A model generated the notes under the pieces. It searched no databases. It was given only the letters and a program-made list of their open reading frames with translations, and had not been told where the DNA came from. The translations under genes were made by a program, and so were the position numbers. From an uncultured Vicinamibacterales bacterium (GTDB lineage Bacteria; Acidobacteriota; Vicinamibacteria; Vicinamibacterales; UBA8438): a stretch of 64,000 nucleotides of DNA. Within the stretch, counting starts at the first letter, position 1. Every line of letters begins with the position of its first letter. Of the stretch, positions 42,928 through 51,408 are shown one piece after another. Where the stretch lies: assembly GCA_958295905.1 (NCBI GenBank), contig OY282382.1, forward strand, positions 434,001 to 498,000, read 5' to 3'.

Positions 42928-44238
42928 ATGACCTTGGCCCCCCGCGGCATCTCCCACGACACCCGGGCGCCGGGGAGAGCCGCGTCCCGTTTTCGGCTCC
43001 CGGCCTCCTTCGGCCCCGGCCTGCTGTGGGCGGCCACCGCGATCGGCGTCTCGCACCTCGTGCAGTCGACCCGCGCCGGCGCGTCGGCCGGTTTCGGCCT
43101 CGCCGGGGTCATCCTGATCGCGCTCGTCCTGAAGTACCCGTTCTTCGAGTACGGGCCGCGGTACGCCGCCGCGACCGGCGAGAGCCTGATCGAGGGCTAC
43201 TCCCGAATCGGCCGCTGGGCGCTCTGGCTCTACTTGGTCATCACGGTGTCGACGACGGCCTCGGTGCCACCGGCGGTGGTGATGTTCACGGCCTATCTCC
43301 TGGGCTTCGGCTTCGGCCTGGACTGGTCGCTGCCGGCGCTCGCGGCGGGGGTGATGGCGCCGGTCGCCGCCCTCCTCTGGTGGGGCCGGTTCCGGGGCCT
43401 GGACCTCTCCGTCAAGGTCATCGTGCTGCTGCTGGCGCTGTCGACGCTGCTGGCGGCGGCGGTCAGTCTCCCCCGCGCCGACCTGTCGACGCTGACGGTG
43501 TGGCCGGGCGGCCTCGTCGGCTCGACGGTCCCGTTCGTCTTCTTGCTCGCCCTGGCGGGGTGGATGCCGTCGGGGGTCGACAGTGCGGTCTGGAGCTCGC
43601 TGTGGACCCTGGCCAAGAACGACGCCTCCGGCCGGCCCTGCACCGTGGAGACGGCGCGGAAGGACTTCCTCGTCGGCTACGTGGGCACGGCGGTGCTCGC
43701 GTTCGCGTTCCTGACCCTGGGGGCGGGGGTGATGTTCGGGTCGGGCCGGACGTTCGCGCCGGAGGGCACGCGATTCTCCACCCAGCTCGTCGAGCTGTAC
43801 AGCGCGACCCTCGGGGCCTGGACCCGGCCGGTGGTCCTCGCCGCGGTGGTGACCACCATGCTGTCGACGGCGCTGACGGTTCTCGACGGCGGACCGCGTT
43901 CCATCGAGCGCACCGTCGCGGTCCTGCGCGCCGGGCGGCGCGCCGCGCCCCCGGCGCCGGGCGGCCCCATCTACTGGTGGAGTCTCGCCGTCGTGATGCT
44001 GCTGACCCTCGTGATCCTGGCCCTGTTCATCGGCAACCTCACCACGATGATCGACTTCGCCACCACCCTCACGTTCCTGACCAGCCCGGTCCTCGGCTAC
44101 CTGAACCTGCGCGCGGCCGGCTCGCGCGAGATGCCGGCCGAGCACCGGCCGGGCCCGGCGATGCGGATCCTGTCCTGGGTGGGCATCGTCCTGCTCGGCG
44201 GTACGGGGCTGTTCTACCTGCTCACGTTCGCGCTCTGA
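42928..44238 (+). CDS. Nramp-like membrane transporter with altered metal motifs
   Basis: The 436-residue protein has about eleven membrane helices and the Nramp-type beginning FGPGLLWAATAIGVSHLVQSTRAGA. In true Mn/Fe transporters helix 1 carries DPGN and helix 6 carries MPH; here those places read AIGVSH and WMPSGVDSA. The metal-binding Asp-Asn pair is therefore missing. Related divergent Nramp groups carry Mg or other substrates, so a Mn/Fe function should not be assumed. The start ATG 42928 follows a GCGCGAAG stretch with only a weak ribosome site. Confidence 0.82.
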   Translation: MTLAPRGISHDTRAPGRAASRFRLPASFGPGLLWAATAIGVSHLVQSTRAGASAGFGLAGVILIALVLKYPFFEYGPRYAAATGESLIEGYSRIGRWALWLYLVITVSTTASVPPAVVMFTAYLLGFGFGLDWSLPALAAGVMAPVAALLWWGRFRGLDLSVKVIVLLLALSTLLAAAVSLPRADLSTLTVWPGGLVGSTVPFVFLLALAGWMPSGVDSAVWSSLWTLAKNDASGRPCTVETARKDFLVGYVGTAVLAFAFLTLGAGVMFGSGRTFAPEGTRFSTQLVELYSATLGAWTRPVVLAAVVTTMLSTALTVLDGGPRSIERTVAVLRAGRRAAPPAPGGPIYWWSLAVVMLLTLVILALFIGNLTTMIDFATTLTFLTSPVLGYLNLRAAGSREMPAEHRPGPAMRILSWVGIVLLGGTGLFYLLTFAL

Positions 44239-44365
44239 GCGGCTCGGGCGGGCTCGTCGACGGGTTCTTCGAAAAGCGCGCCGGTGGTGCGCTGCACGAT
44301 GAGAAGGGCTCAATCGCCGCCCGCGTCCCACGATCGACTCGAGGAAAACGCCCGAGGCCCAGCCG

Positions 44366-44432
44366 GCGGCGGCGAAAGCCCCCGCTGCATTCGAGCGGCG
44401 ACGCATCCCGCCCGACTGCGTTGTTCGTCGGT
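44366..44432 (-). repeat. Dispersed repeat, family 3, copy 2 (inverted)
   Basis: GGCGAAAGCCCCCGCTGCAT then TCGAGCGGCGACGCATCCCG and CGACTGCGTTGTTCGT are the reverse of 36455-36525. Confidence 0.75.
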
Positions 44433-44512
44433 TTGGAGACCGCTCTTCAAGCCGATCACCGGGGTGACGTCACCGTGATATGTTGGATTTGCGACGGATA
44501 GAGCTGCGCCCA

Positions 44513-44724
44513 TGGATACCGCCATTCGCATGACCGGCGTCACCAAGACGTTCGGACCGTTGACCGCGGTCGACCATCTGGACCTCGAGGTGCCGCGGGG
44601 CGGGCTGTACGGGTTCATCGGGCCCAACGGCGCCGGGAAGACGACAGCCATCCGGATGATCATGTCGATTCTCTTCCCGGACACCGCCGCCGTCAGGGTC
44701 GAGTGCTCCTGCTCTTCTGCGTAA
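44513..44724 (+). pseudogene. ABC transporter ATPase, N-terminal fragment
   Basis: The frame from ATG 44513 reads as a normal ABC ATPase start (IRMTGVTKTFGPLTAVDHLDLEVPRG) with Walker A GPNGAGKTT at residues about 42-50. After about residue 58 it runs into a copy of the 3' end of the next (minus-strand) gene and stops at 44724. The signature motif and Walker B are absent, so the gene is broken by a duplication or deletion at its fusion point near 44685. Confidence 0.85.
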
Positions 44725-44930
44725 CCGCCCTCCACCTCCATCGCGATGATGGCGGCGTGCTCGTAGGACTGGTCGAATGCTCCCGGACAAAAGAAAACCC
44801 CGCGCGGCGATGCTCTGCTGCGCGGGGTCTCGCTTCCCGCCGCCGTCAGGGTCGAGTGCTCCTATTCTTCTGCGTAACCGCCCTCCACCTCCATCGCGAT
44901 GATGGCGGCGTGCTCGTAGGACTGGTCGAA
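44685..44930. repeat. 93-base duplication of the 3' end of the five-repeat gene
   Basis: CGCCGCCGTCAGGGTCGAGT through GTAGGACTGGTCGAA is at 44685-44777 and again from 44838 to 44930, 153 bases apart. The second copy is the true gene end. Confidence 0.9.
44790..44831 (-). terminator. Rho-independent terminator of the five-repeat protein gene
   Basis: On the minus strand CCCCGCGC pairs with GCGCGGGG and is followed by TTTTCTTTTG, the normal intrinsic-terminator shape. It lies about 30-70 bases beyond the stop of the gene at 44862. Confidence 0.8.
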
Positions 44931-47105
44931 CAACGAGGTCGCGTTGATCCAGACGCCCGGCTCCGCGTCCGAGAGCGCCCCCAGGGCGCGCGCCGGAATC
45001 GGGGTGGTGAAGGTGATGCGCCGGCGGTCTTCGTCGGCCGACAGGAACTTCACCGGGAGCACGAAGCCGTGCTTCAGTATCGACTGCGCCCGCAGCTCGA
45101 GATAGCGGATGGCCCGAACGCCGTCTCCGTCGCCCGGCGTCCAGATCAGCACCACCTCGTCATCCTTGCTGAAGCGATCGACGTACCGGAACACGTGCTC
45201 CTCGACCGGCGCCGATACGGTGACGGCGGCGGCGGCCTCGTCGAGGTCCACCAACGCGCCGTTCCACACGTAGCGGCGGGCGCGGCGGGCGGGATCGTAG
45301 GCGTCCACCATGGTCACCGCCCCGACCCCGGAGTCGGGTCGATGGGGCGAGGTCCCGATGGCCCAGGCGCCGGGGACGAGCCCCTGCATCATCGGGGCGC
45401 TGTCGGCCGGCGGCTCCACCGTGAAGGTCAGATACCGCCCCTCGACCGCGGCGAACTCCGCCTGCAGCAGGAAGCGGTCGCTGCCCCACAGCCCCGAGCC
45501 GTCGTCCCGCTTCACGGCGCGGATGCCGTCGGCCCGGTCGTCGAACCCGGACCAGGTGATGACGATTGGGTCGCCGGCGTCCAGGTCGGCCGCCACCGTC
45601 CCCGACGGCGAGACGAGGCGGGAACGGACGGTGAGGGTGCCGGCCTCCTCGTCGCGGGACACCAGTTCGCCGCGCCACTTGTAGGCGTCGTCGGCGGCCG
45701 GAGCCATCCCCGCCAACCGCGGAGCCATGGACGGCGCATAGGCGTCGACCGTCAGCACCGGCGTCGCGCCGGCGGCGGGACGATGATGCGACGCGAGCGT
45801 CGCCCAGCTCCCCCGGGTCATGGCGCGCAGGGCCGGCACGCTGTCGGCCGGGGGCTCGACCGAGAACGTCAGGTACCGCCGCGACGGGTCCGTCTCGACG
45901 AACGTGGCCTGCAGCAGGAAGCCGCCGTCACCCCACAGCCCGGCGTCGCGCTCGACGGCGCGGATGCCGTCGGCCCGGTTCTCGAAGCCCGACCAGGTGA
46001 TGACGATCGCGTCGCCCGCCTCGAGACCCGCCGCCGATGCCGCGGCCGCGTCGGACACGAGGCGCGACTGGACGGTCAGGGTGTCTCCGGCGTCATTGAG
46101 CGACACCAGTTCGCCGTGCCAGCGGTAGGCCGCGTCCGCGGTCAGCGGAACGTCGGCCGGCGACGCCGCGTAGGCGGTGACCCCCTCGACCGCGGCGGCC
46201 GCGGGCTGGTGCGGCGATGTCGCGGTGGCCCAGGCGCCGGGCGTCAGGGCACGCAGCGCGTCGATGCCGTCCGCCGGGGGCTCGACGGAGAACGTCACGT
46301 ACCGCGAATCCACGGCGACGAGCTTCGCATCCAGCAGGAACCGCTCGCTGCCCCACAGCCCCGAGTCGTCGGCGGGGACCACGGCGCGAACGCCGGCCGC
46401 GCGGTCACGGTAGCCCGACCACGTGATTCGGATCGCGTCGCCCGGCTCGAGCCCCGCCGCGGCCGCGTTCGGAGACACGAGGCGCGACCTGATCGTCAGC
46501 GACCGGCCGGCGTTGTCGAGCGACACCAGCTCGCCGTGCCAGTCGTAGGTGTCGCCGGCCGCGGGGCCGCGTCCGTCCCCGGCCCCGTAGGCGTCCACCG
46601 CCACCACCGCGGCCGGCCCGTGCGCGGGCCGATGCGGCGACGTCACGGTCGCCCAGGTGCCCTGCGTGGCCGCCCGCAACGGGGCCAGCGCGCTGGAGGG
46701 CCCGCTGACCGAGAACGTCAGCGAGCTTCGCGCCGCATCGGCGGCCACGAACCGCGCCCGGAGCCGGAACCGGTCGCCCGGCGACAGGCCCGATCCGTCG
46801 TCGGGCGCGACCGCGCTGATGGCCTGGGCGCCGTGGTCCGACCCCGACCACGTGATCAGGATGGGATCGCCCGGCTCCAGCCCGGCGACGGCCAGCCCGG
46901 CGGGCGCCACCACCCTCGAAGTGACGGTCAGCGCGCGCGCGCCCTCGTCGAGCGCGACCAGCTCACCGAGCCACCGATACGAATCCACCCCAGCTCCGAA
47001 CGTAACCGCGGGCTGCGCCACCGCCAGCGCACCCGTCAGCACGACCCCGCGCCACACCCGCGGCGACGCGGTCAGACCCGCCCGCACTCCGGTCCGGTTC
47101 AACAT
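44862..47105 (-). CDS. Secreted protein with repeated beta-rich modules
   Basis: The 747-residue protein has a signal peptide (GVVLTGALAVAQPAVTFGA) and four full modules of about 150 residues plus a shorter fifth. Each module runs Y-x-WHGELVSLD, LTVxSRLVS, AGLExGDxIxITWSG, RAxGIRAV, SGLWGSxxFLLxA, YLTFSVEPPADS and ending TPGxWATxTSPHRP..VDAY. The last module keeps only the YVWNGALVDLDE and ITWS-like parts. I do not recognise the family; the even spacing and all-beta look suggest a surface or periplasmic binding or adhesin-like protein. GAGGAGG precedes ATG 47105. A strong terminator follows. Confidence 0.85.
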   Translation of the reverse strand: MLNRTGVRAGLTASPRVWRGVVLTGALAVAQPAVTFGAGVDSYRWLGELVALDEGARALTVTSRVVAPAGLAVAGLEPGDPILITWSGSDHGAQAISAVAPDDGSGLSPGDRFRLRARFVAADAARSSLTFSVSGPSSALAPLRAATQGTWATVTSPHRPAHGPAAVVAVDAYGAGDGRGPAAGDTYDWHGELVSLDNAGRSLTIRSRLVSPNAAAAGLEPGDAIRITWSGYRDRAAGVRAVVPADDSGLWGSERFLLDAKLVAVDSRYVTFSVEPPADGIDALRALTPGAWATATSPHQPAAAAVEGVTAYAASPADVPLTADAAYRWHGELVSLNDAGDTLTVQSRLVSDAAAASAAGLEAGDAIVITWSGFENRADGIRAVERDAGLWGDGGFLLQATFVETDPSRRYLTFSVEPPADSVPALRAMTRGSWATLASHHRPAAGATPVLTVDAYAPSMAPRLAGMAPAADDAYKWRGELVSRDEEAGTLTVRSRLVSPSGTVAADLDAGDPIVITWSGFDDRADGIRAVKRDDGSGLWGSDRFLLQAEFAAVEGRYLTFTVEPPADSAPMMQGLVPGAWAIGTSPHRPDSGVGAVTMVDAYDPARRARRYVWNGALVDLDEAAAAVTVSAPVEEHVFRYVDRFSKDDEVVLIWTPGDGDGVRAIRYLELRAQSILKHGFVLPVKFLSADEDRRRITFTTPIPARALGALSDAEPGVWINATSLFDQSYEHAAIIAMEVEGGYAEE

Positions 47106-47480
47106 GCTTCCCTCCTCGACGGTTCCCATGACTGTTCCCGAAGACCCCACCGGGCTGGTCCGAGCCGCGCTTCCGCAGAACGACCTGTTCTCCGGCGACG
47201 CTGCGATTCAGCGAAGCCACGCCGCGCCGCCGCCACCGATGGCGGCAACGGGCTCCGTCGACAGGACCGGTGACCCGCCGTTGTCAGGCGGCCACCGCAA
47301 GACGCTCTCTTCGGACTGCCCCATGAAGCACTGTCCCGCCGCGAACGACGGACAACGCACGCTTACTTCTCATATCGGCCCTGGGATAGCCGACGCCTGG
47401 AGGGATGGGCTTGACCTCGTACCCGTCATGATTATGGGATGCGCCACACCGGACTGTCAAGGCGAAAGTGGCGCCGGGTG
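47106..47480. other. Intergenic stretch between divergent genes
   Basis: I find no gene here. TTGACC at about 47411 followed 17 bases later by ATGGGA is a weak + promoter candidate. Confidence 0.35.
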
Positions 47481-47655
47481 CACGTCAAATTCGTGACCTG
47501 ACCGCCCCTGGCGCCGTCGGGCTGGCGATTTCCGTACCGTTCTCGGCCCCGAAGCCCTTCCGAACGGGGCTTTCTTGGGCTTTGGCGCCTGGGATCCATC
47601 GGGGGACCGGTTCCAGCGGCGGCGCCTCACTTTCTTGACGCGCACCCGTGGCCGC
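47480..47655 (+). repeat. Dispersed repeat, family 4, copy 2
   Basis: The sequence matches 39540-39735 in its ends (CCCCTGGcgcc; CGGCGGCGCCTCACTTTCTT; GACGCGCACCC) with a diverged middle. Confidence 0.7.
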
Positions 47656-47819
47656 CAACGCCGCCGGGACGAATCCGGGGGCGGGGAATAAAGCGCCCGC
47701 CCTCGGGGTCCACACCACTGCACGCCCGGAATCGGACCGGCTCGGCGGTCGACCGCCGGACCGGTTCGACGCCGAAGACCGCGTGCGACGGAATGACGAT
47801 CAACTTCAGGGAGACCACG

Positions 47820-48368
47820 ATGACGAAACTGCGCATTGCATCCGCCACTCTCGCTCTGCTCGCGCTGGCGGCCCCCGCGGCGCCGGCCGCGGCCCAGGGC
47901 ACCGATTTCTCGGGCACCTGGAGCCTCGATGCGGACGCCAGCGAGCTCCCCGATTTCGGGGGCGGGGGGCGGCTATTCGGCGGCGGTCGCCGGCAGGGCG
48001 GCGGAGGCGGGCGGGGGGCGCTCGGACCGGGCGGCGGCGCCCGGACGCTGGTCATCGTCCAGACCCCGGCGATGTTGATCGTCGAGCAGCAGTCCGACCG
48101 CGGCAGCCGGGCCGTGACCTACCGCCTCGACGGCGGGGAGAGCACCAATTCGGGACCGAGAGGCGAGCAGACGACCCGATCGCGCTGGGACGGCGCCGCC
48201 CTCGTCACCGAGGGCACGCAGGCGGTGAGCACCCCGCGCGGCGACTTCTCGCTGCAGTTCACCGAGCGGCGCACGCTGAGCGCCGATGGGCGGACGCAGA
48301 CCGTCGAGGCGACCCGGTCGACCCCGCGCGGCGACGTGAACACCACCCTGGTCTACCGGCGCGAGTAG
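47820..48368 (+). CDS. Small exported protein with glycine-rich linker
   Basis: The 182-residue protein has a signal peptide (IASATLALLALAAPAAPAAAQ), then DFSGTWSLDADASELP, the first strand of a lipocalin-like or beta-barrel domain seen in many acidobacterial secreted proteins. A Gly/Arg-rich loop (GGGGRLFGGGRRQGGGGG) follows, and then repeating strands RGSRAVTYRLDGG and TPRGDFSLQFTERRTLSADG. Function is unknown. ATG 47820 has a GGGAG ten bases upstream; an upstream ATG 47793 is possible. A family-4 repeat ends about 165 bases before it. Confidence 0.75.
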   Translation: MTKLRIASATLALLALAAPAAPAAAQGTDFSGTWSLDADASELPDFGGGGRLFGGGRRQGGGGGRGALGPGGGARTLVIVQTPAMLIVEQQSDRGSRAVTYRLDGGESTNSGPRGEQTTRSRWDGAALVTEGTQAVSTPRGDFSLQFTERRTLSADGRTQTVEATRSTPRGDVNTTLVYRRE

Positions 48369-48407
48369 CCACCGACCCAGACCGCGGGACGGGCTGACCG
48401 ACCGCCG

Positions 48408-48470
48408 CGGAGTCCCCGCTGCATGCCGGCGGCGATGCATCCCCCGCCGCCGCTCTCGGGCAATGCGGGG
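48408..48470 (-). repeat. Dispersed repeat, family 3, diverged copy 3
   Basis: GGAGTCCCCGCTGCATGCCG and GGCGATGCATCCCCCGCC resemble the inverted form seen at 44366-44432. It lies at the 3' end of the + strand gene, like the 44366 copy. Confidence 0.5.
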
Positions 48471-48498
48471 TTCCGCCGCGGGCGGCCGGCCCCAGGGG

Positions 48499-51045
48499 TC
48501 ACAGGGCGGCCAGCGCGTCCCGTTGCCGGGCGAGGCGCGCGTCGCGCTCCTCGGCGAACCGCACGACCCCCGCGATGACGGACGGCTGATCGAGATGCGC
48601 CTCGGCGATCACGTCGGGCTCCAGGCCGCCGGTCAGCCAGCGGTCGTGCCAGTCGGACACCAGCGAGTAATCGGCCGTCAGCGGCCCCGTGTCGCGGAGC
48701 GGCCACAGGCGCCGCGTCCCCGTCGTCACCACCATCAGGTCGTAGCGCGCTTCGGGCGGCAGCACCGCGTCGCGGTAGGCGGACGGCTGGCGGTCGAAGA
48801 GCTCCTCGCTGATGGCCGCAACAACCTTCACGTTGACGCCCCGGTCTTCAAGCGCGGGCAGCGCCCGCACCAGATTGAAGGTCGAGCTGGCCCCTTGGGC
48901 GACCACGTAACCGTGCCTCGGCCGGCCGGGGTCGAAGTCGCGCACCACGTAGAACCCCTTGGCGGCGGCCCGCAGGTCGGAGTCGGCGAAGGTCGAGCGG
49001 TCGGCCACGGGGAGGTCCGGCCGCGCCACCTCGAGCACGATCACCCCCACCCGGGGGTCGCGGGCCGCAATCTCCGCCGCCGCGAAGTAGCCCGGGGCCA
49101 CGTCGTTGTAGTCCCAGAAATTGAGGGTGATCACCTGACCGCGCGGGAACAGCTTCCACACCTGCGGCGAGAAGATGCCGAAATGGGTGCGCGCGTCGGC
49201 CGCCGTCTCCGGCCCGGAGTGCCCGGCGAGGATGTTGAGCACCCCGACCCGGAACGGGCTGTCCTGGTTCTGCTGGCTCCAGATGCGCGCGGGCAGGTAC
49301 ATGAGCGGCGTGAACGCCCCGTAGCTGCCGCTCAGGGCCCAGACGCCGCTGTGGACGGCCGGGTCGAGGGACGCGCTCTGGCCGACGAGCCCCACCGCGG
49401 TGGAGGCGTTGCCCGCCTCCTGGATGGCCGCCTTGAGCCGCGTGCCGGCCGGGTTGGTCCGCGGATCGTAGTGGCCGGTCAGCGACCCCTTCTCGACGTT
49501 GATCGAGCTGGAGAGATCGGCCGACAGGGTGAGGAAGCGGTTGCCGGTGACGTGGTTCATCCACTTGATGACCTCGGAGATCGCGCGCCGGGTCCCGGCC
49601 GTGCGGCCCGGCGGCTTGAACAGCTCGATGCCGATCTCCTGCGCCCCGCCGTTCAGGCGGGCGGTCACCGTCTGCGGCTCGACCGGCAACCGGTCGACGC
49701 GCAGGCGGTCGTCGCAGAACGGGTCCCGCGTCACGTCGAAACGCAGCCTGACACCGTCGCGCACGCGGTCGCCGATGTCGACCATCCGGTCGGTCAGCCA
49801 GTCGCCGAGGCCGTTCTGATCGAGCACCGACATCACCACGTCGACGTTGGTCTTGAACTGCCGCAGCCGCTCGGCCGTATCGGTCACCGCACCGTCGCGG
49901 ATGCCCTGGAACGCGACGCCGTAGCGTCGCTCGAAGGTCTCGGCGAGGGCCACGAAGTACGCGTCGTTCATCTTCATCGCGTAGGGATGGCTGGGGTGCC
50001 CCACCACCTGCGGCCCGAAGCCCGGGATGGCGCCGTCCCGCGCCGCCGGCCACCAGCCCTTCGTGGTGCGGCCGACGACGATCATCGGCCGACGGTCGTC
50101 GGGGTCCCAGTCCTCCATCGTCCGCAGCGCCGCCAGCACGTGATCGTAGTCGTTGCCGTCCTCCACCGACAGCACGTTCCACCCGTAGGCGGACCACTGG
50201 TCGGCGACCTCGTAGCCGTCCATCGACTCGGACACCACGCCGCCGACAAGCGCGTCGTCGATGCCCGCGTTGTTGTACGAGAGCAGGATGCGCAGCCGTT
50301 TGCCGACCTGCTGCGCGACGGCCTGAGTCTTCAGCTCCTGTGAGTGCCCGGAGGTCATGGCGAACTCGCCCTCCAGGGCCATGACCTTGGGGGACGCCCC
50401 CGCCCCCATGAAGTCCCAGAAGGCGGCCTTGCCGGCCGCGGTGGCGATGCCGATGCCCGACGGACCGCCGTTGACGTCGTTGATGAGATCGGTCGTCTCG
50501 GAATGCCCGGCCAGCGAGCGGATGCCGCGCAGCCCGGCCTGGCCGAACAGCGGATCGCCGTCGAGGCCGGCGTCGGCGAGCAGGGTCCGCAACGCCCCCG
50601 CCCCGCGGCGGAAGCCGAGGCAGTCGATGGACAACATCGCGATGTTCGGGTCGACGTGGAAGCGATCGTCGCCGGTCGCGGCGTGGCGCCGGGCCATCGC
50701 CTCGCCCACGATGATCCACAGGGCGTACAGGGTCGGGATGTTGTGGCCGCCGGCGAGCAGCAGCTTGTCGCCGTACGGGTGCTTCGGGCGGCGGTAGTCG
50801 TAGCGCAGGCCGCCGTTCTCGGGTCCCGCCAGATGCAGGGCGACGTTGTACGGCGTATACGCCAGCGGCCCGCCGAAATGCCCCGTCTGCTGGTAGTTGC
50901 CGAGCAGGGTCAGGGTCATCGCGGTCAGGAAGCCGACGTCCTCGAGCCGCTGGCGCTCGTAGGCCGGAACCTCGACGCGGACGTCGGTGGATGCGCCGCG
51001 AGCCGCGGCGGTACGAATCTGGACCGGCGTGCCATTGGAACCCAT
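48499..51045 (-). CDS. Transketolase-like TPP-dependent enzyme
   Basis: The 848-residue protein shows the three-part transketolase order: N-terminal TPP domain (GGPLAYTPYNVALHLAGPENGG, GGHNIPTLYALWII, GHSETTDLINDVNGG, then EGEFAMTSGHSQELK..NNAGIDD at the GDGE..NN position), a middle pyrimidine-binding domain (SSINVEKGSLTGH, SGSYGAFTPLMY) and a C-terminal domain (VAAISEELFDRQ). The usual GDGE of the thiamine fold is ALEGE here, and it is nearly 200 residues longer than standard transketolase. It may be a divergent transketolase or phosphoketolase relative; the substrate is open. ATG 51045 was chosen as the first start in frame with a compact N terminus. Confidence 0.8.
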   Translation of the reverse strand: MGSNGTPVQIRTAAARGASTDVRVEVPAYERQRLEDVGFLTAMTLTLLGNYQQTGHFGGPLAYTPYNVALHLAGPENGGLRYDYRRPKHPYGDKLLLAGGHNIPTLYALWIIVGEAMARRHAATGDDRFHVDPNIAMLSIDCLGFRRGAGALRTLLADAGLDGDPLFGQAGLRGIRSLAGHSETTDLINDVNGGPSGIGIATAAGKAAFWDFMGAGASPKVMALEGEFAMTSGHSQELKTQAVAQQVGKRLRILLSYNNAGIDDALVGGVVSESMDGYEVADQWSAYGWNVLSVEDGNDYDHVLAALRTMEDWDPDDRRPMIVVGRTTKGWWPAARDGAIPGFGPQVVGHPSHPYAMKMNDAYFVALAETFERRYGVAFQGIRDGAVTDTAERLRQFKTNVDVVMSVLDQNGLGDWLTDRMVDIGDRVRDGVRLRFDVTRDPFCDDRLRVDRLPVEPQTVTARLNGGAQEIGIELFKPPGRTAGTRRAISEVIKWMNHVTGNRFLTLSADLSSSINVEKGSLTGHYDPRTNPAGTRLKAAIQEAGNASTAVGLVGQSASLDPAVHSGVWALSGSYGAFTPLMYLPARIWSQQNQDSPFRVGVLNILAGHSGPETAADARTHFGIFSPQVWKLFPRGQVITLNFWDYNDVAPGYFAAAEIAARDPRVGVIVLEVARPDLPVADRSTFADSDLRAAAKGFYVVRDFDPGRPRHGYVVAQGASSTFNLVRALPALEDRGVNVKVVAAISEELFDRQPSAYRDAVLPPEARYDLMVVTTGTRRLWPLRDTGPLTADYSLVSDWHDRWLTGGLEPDVIAEAHLDQPSVIAGVVRFAEERDARLARQRDALAAL

Positions 51046-51104
51046 GCGGTCGCTCTCTTGTTGGTGAACGTCGATCCACGTGGAGCCGCGGGGGGAATCG
51101 GAAA

Positions 51105-51190
51105 CGCCCTGCCGCCTTGCCGCTCCGCTGCCGCCCCGGACAACCCTGCAGGAGTCCCCGCGCCGTTCTGCGGCGCAGACTCCCCGGATG
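51105..51190 (-). repeat. Dispersed repeat, family 2, copy 5 (inverted)
   Basis: The inverse reads GGAGTCTGCGCCGCAGAACG then GCGCGGGGACTCCTGCAGGG, followed by a GGGCGGCAGCGGAGCGGCAAGGCG-type tail. It ends about 60 bases before the minus-strand transketolase-like gene, in that gene's orientation. Confidence 0.75.
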
Positions 51191-51239
51191 AGCGTACCGC
51201 ACGCGGCGTACGGCTGTCATCCTCCAGGAGCCCGCGGGG

Positions 51240-51292
51240 AGGACCATCCCCCGCTCCGCCGCCGTGCGCAGGCGGAATCGTGGCGCGGCGAG
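51240..51292 (-). repeat. Dispersed repeat, family 1, copy 4 (inverted)
   Basis: GGACCATCCCCCGCTCCGCC then GTGCGCAGGCGGAATCGTGG, the short form of the 5551-5620 unit. Confidence 0.7.
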
Positions 51293-51408
51293 CCGGCGAA
51301 CTGCCGCGGGCCGGGGTTCACCACCTGGTTGATCCCGCTGGGGGCGCCGTGGGATAGTGGGTCCACACTCGTCGCACGGCGGCGCGCGCATTAGAGAAGG
51401 ATTGCACC

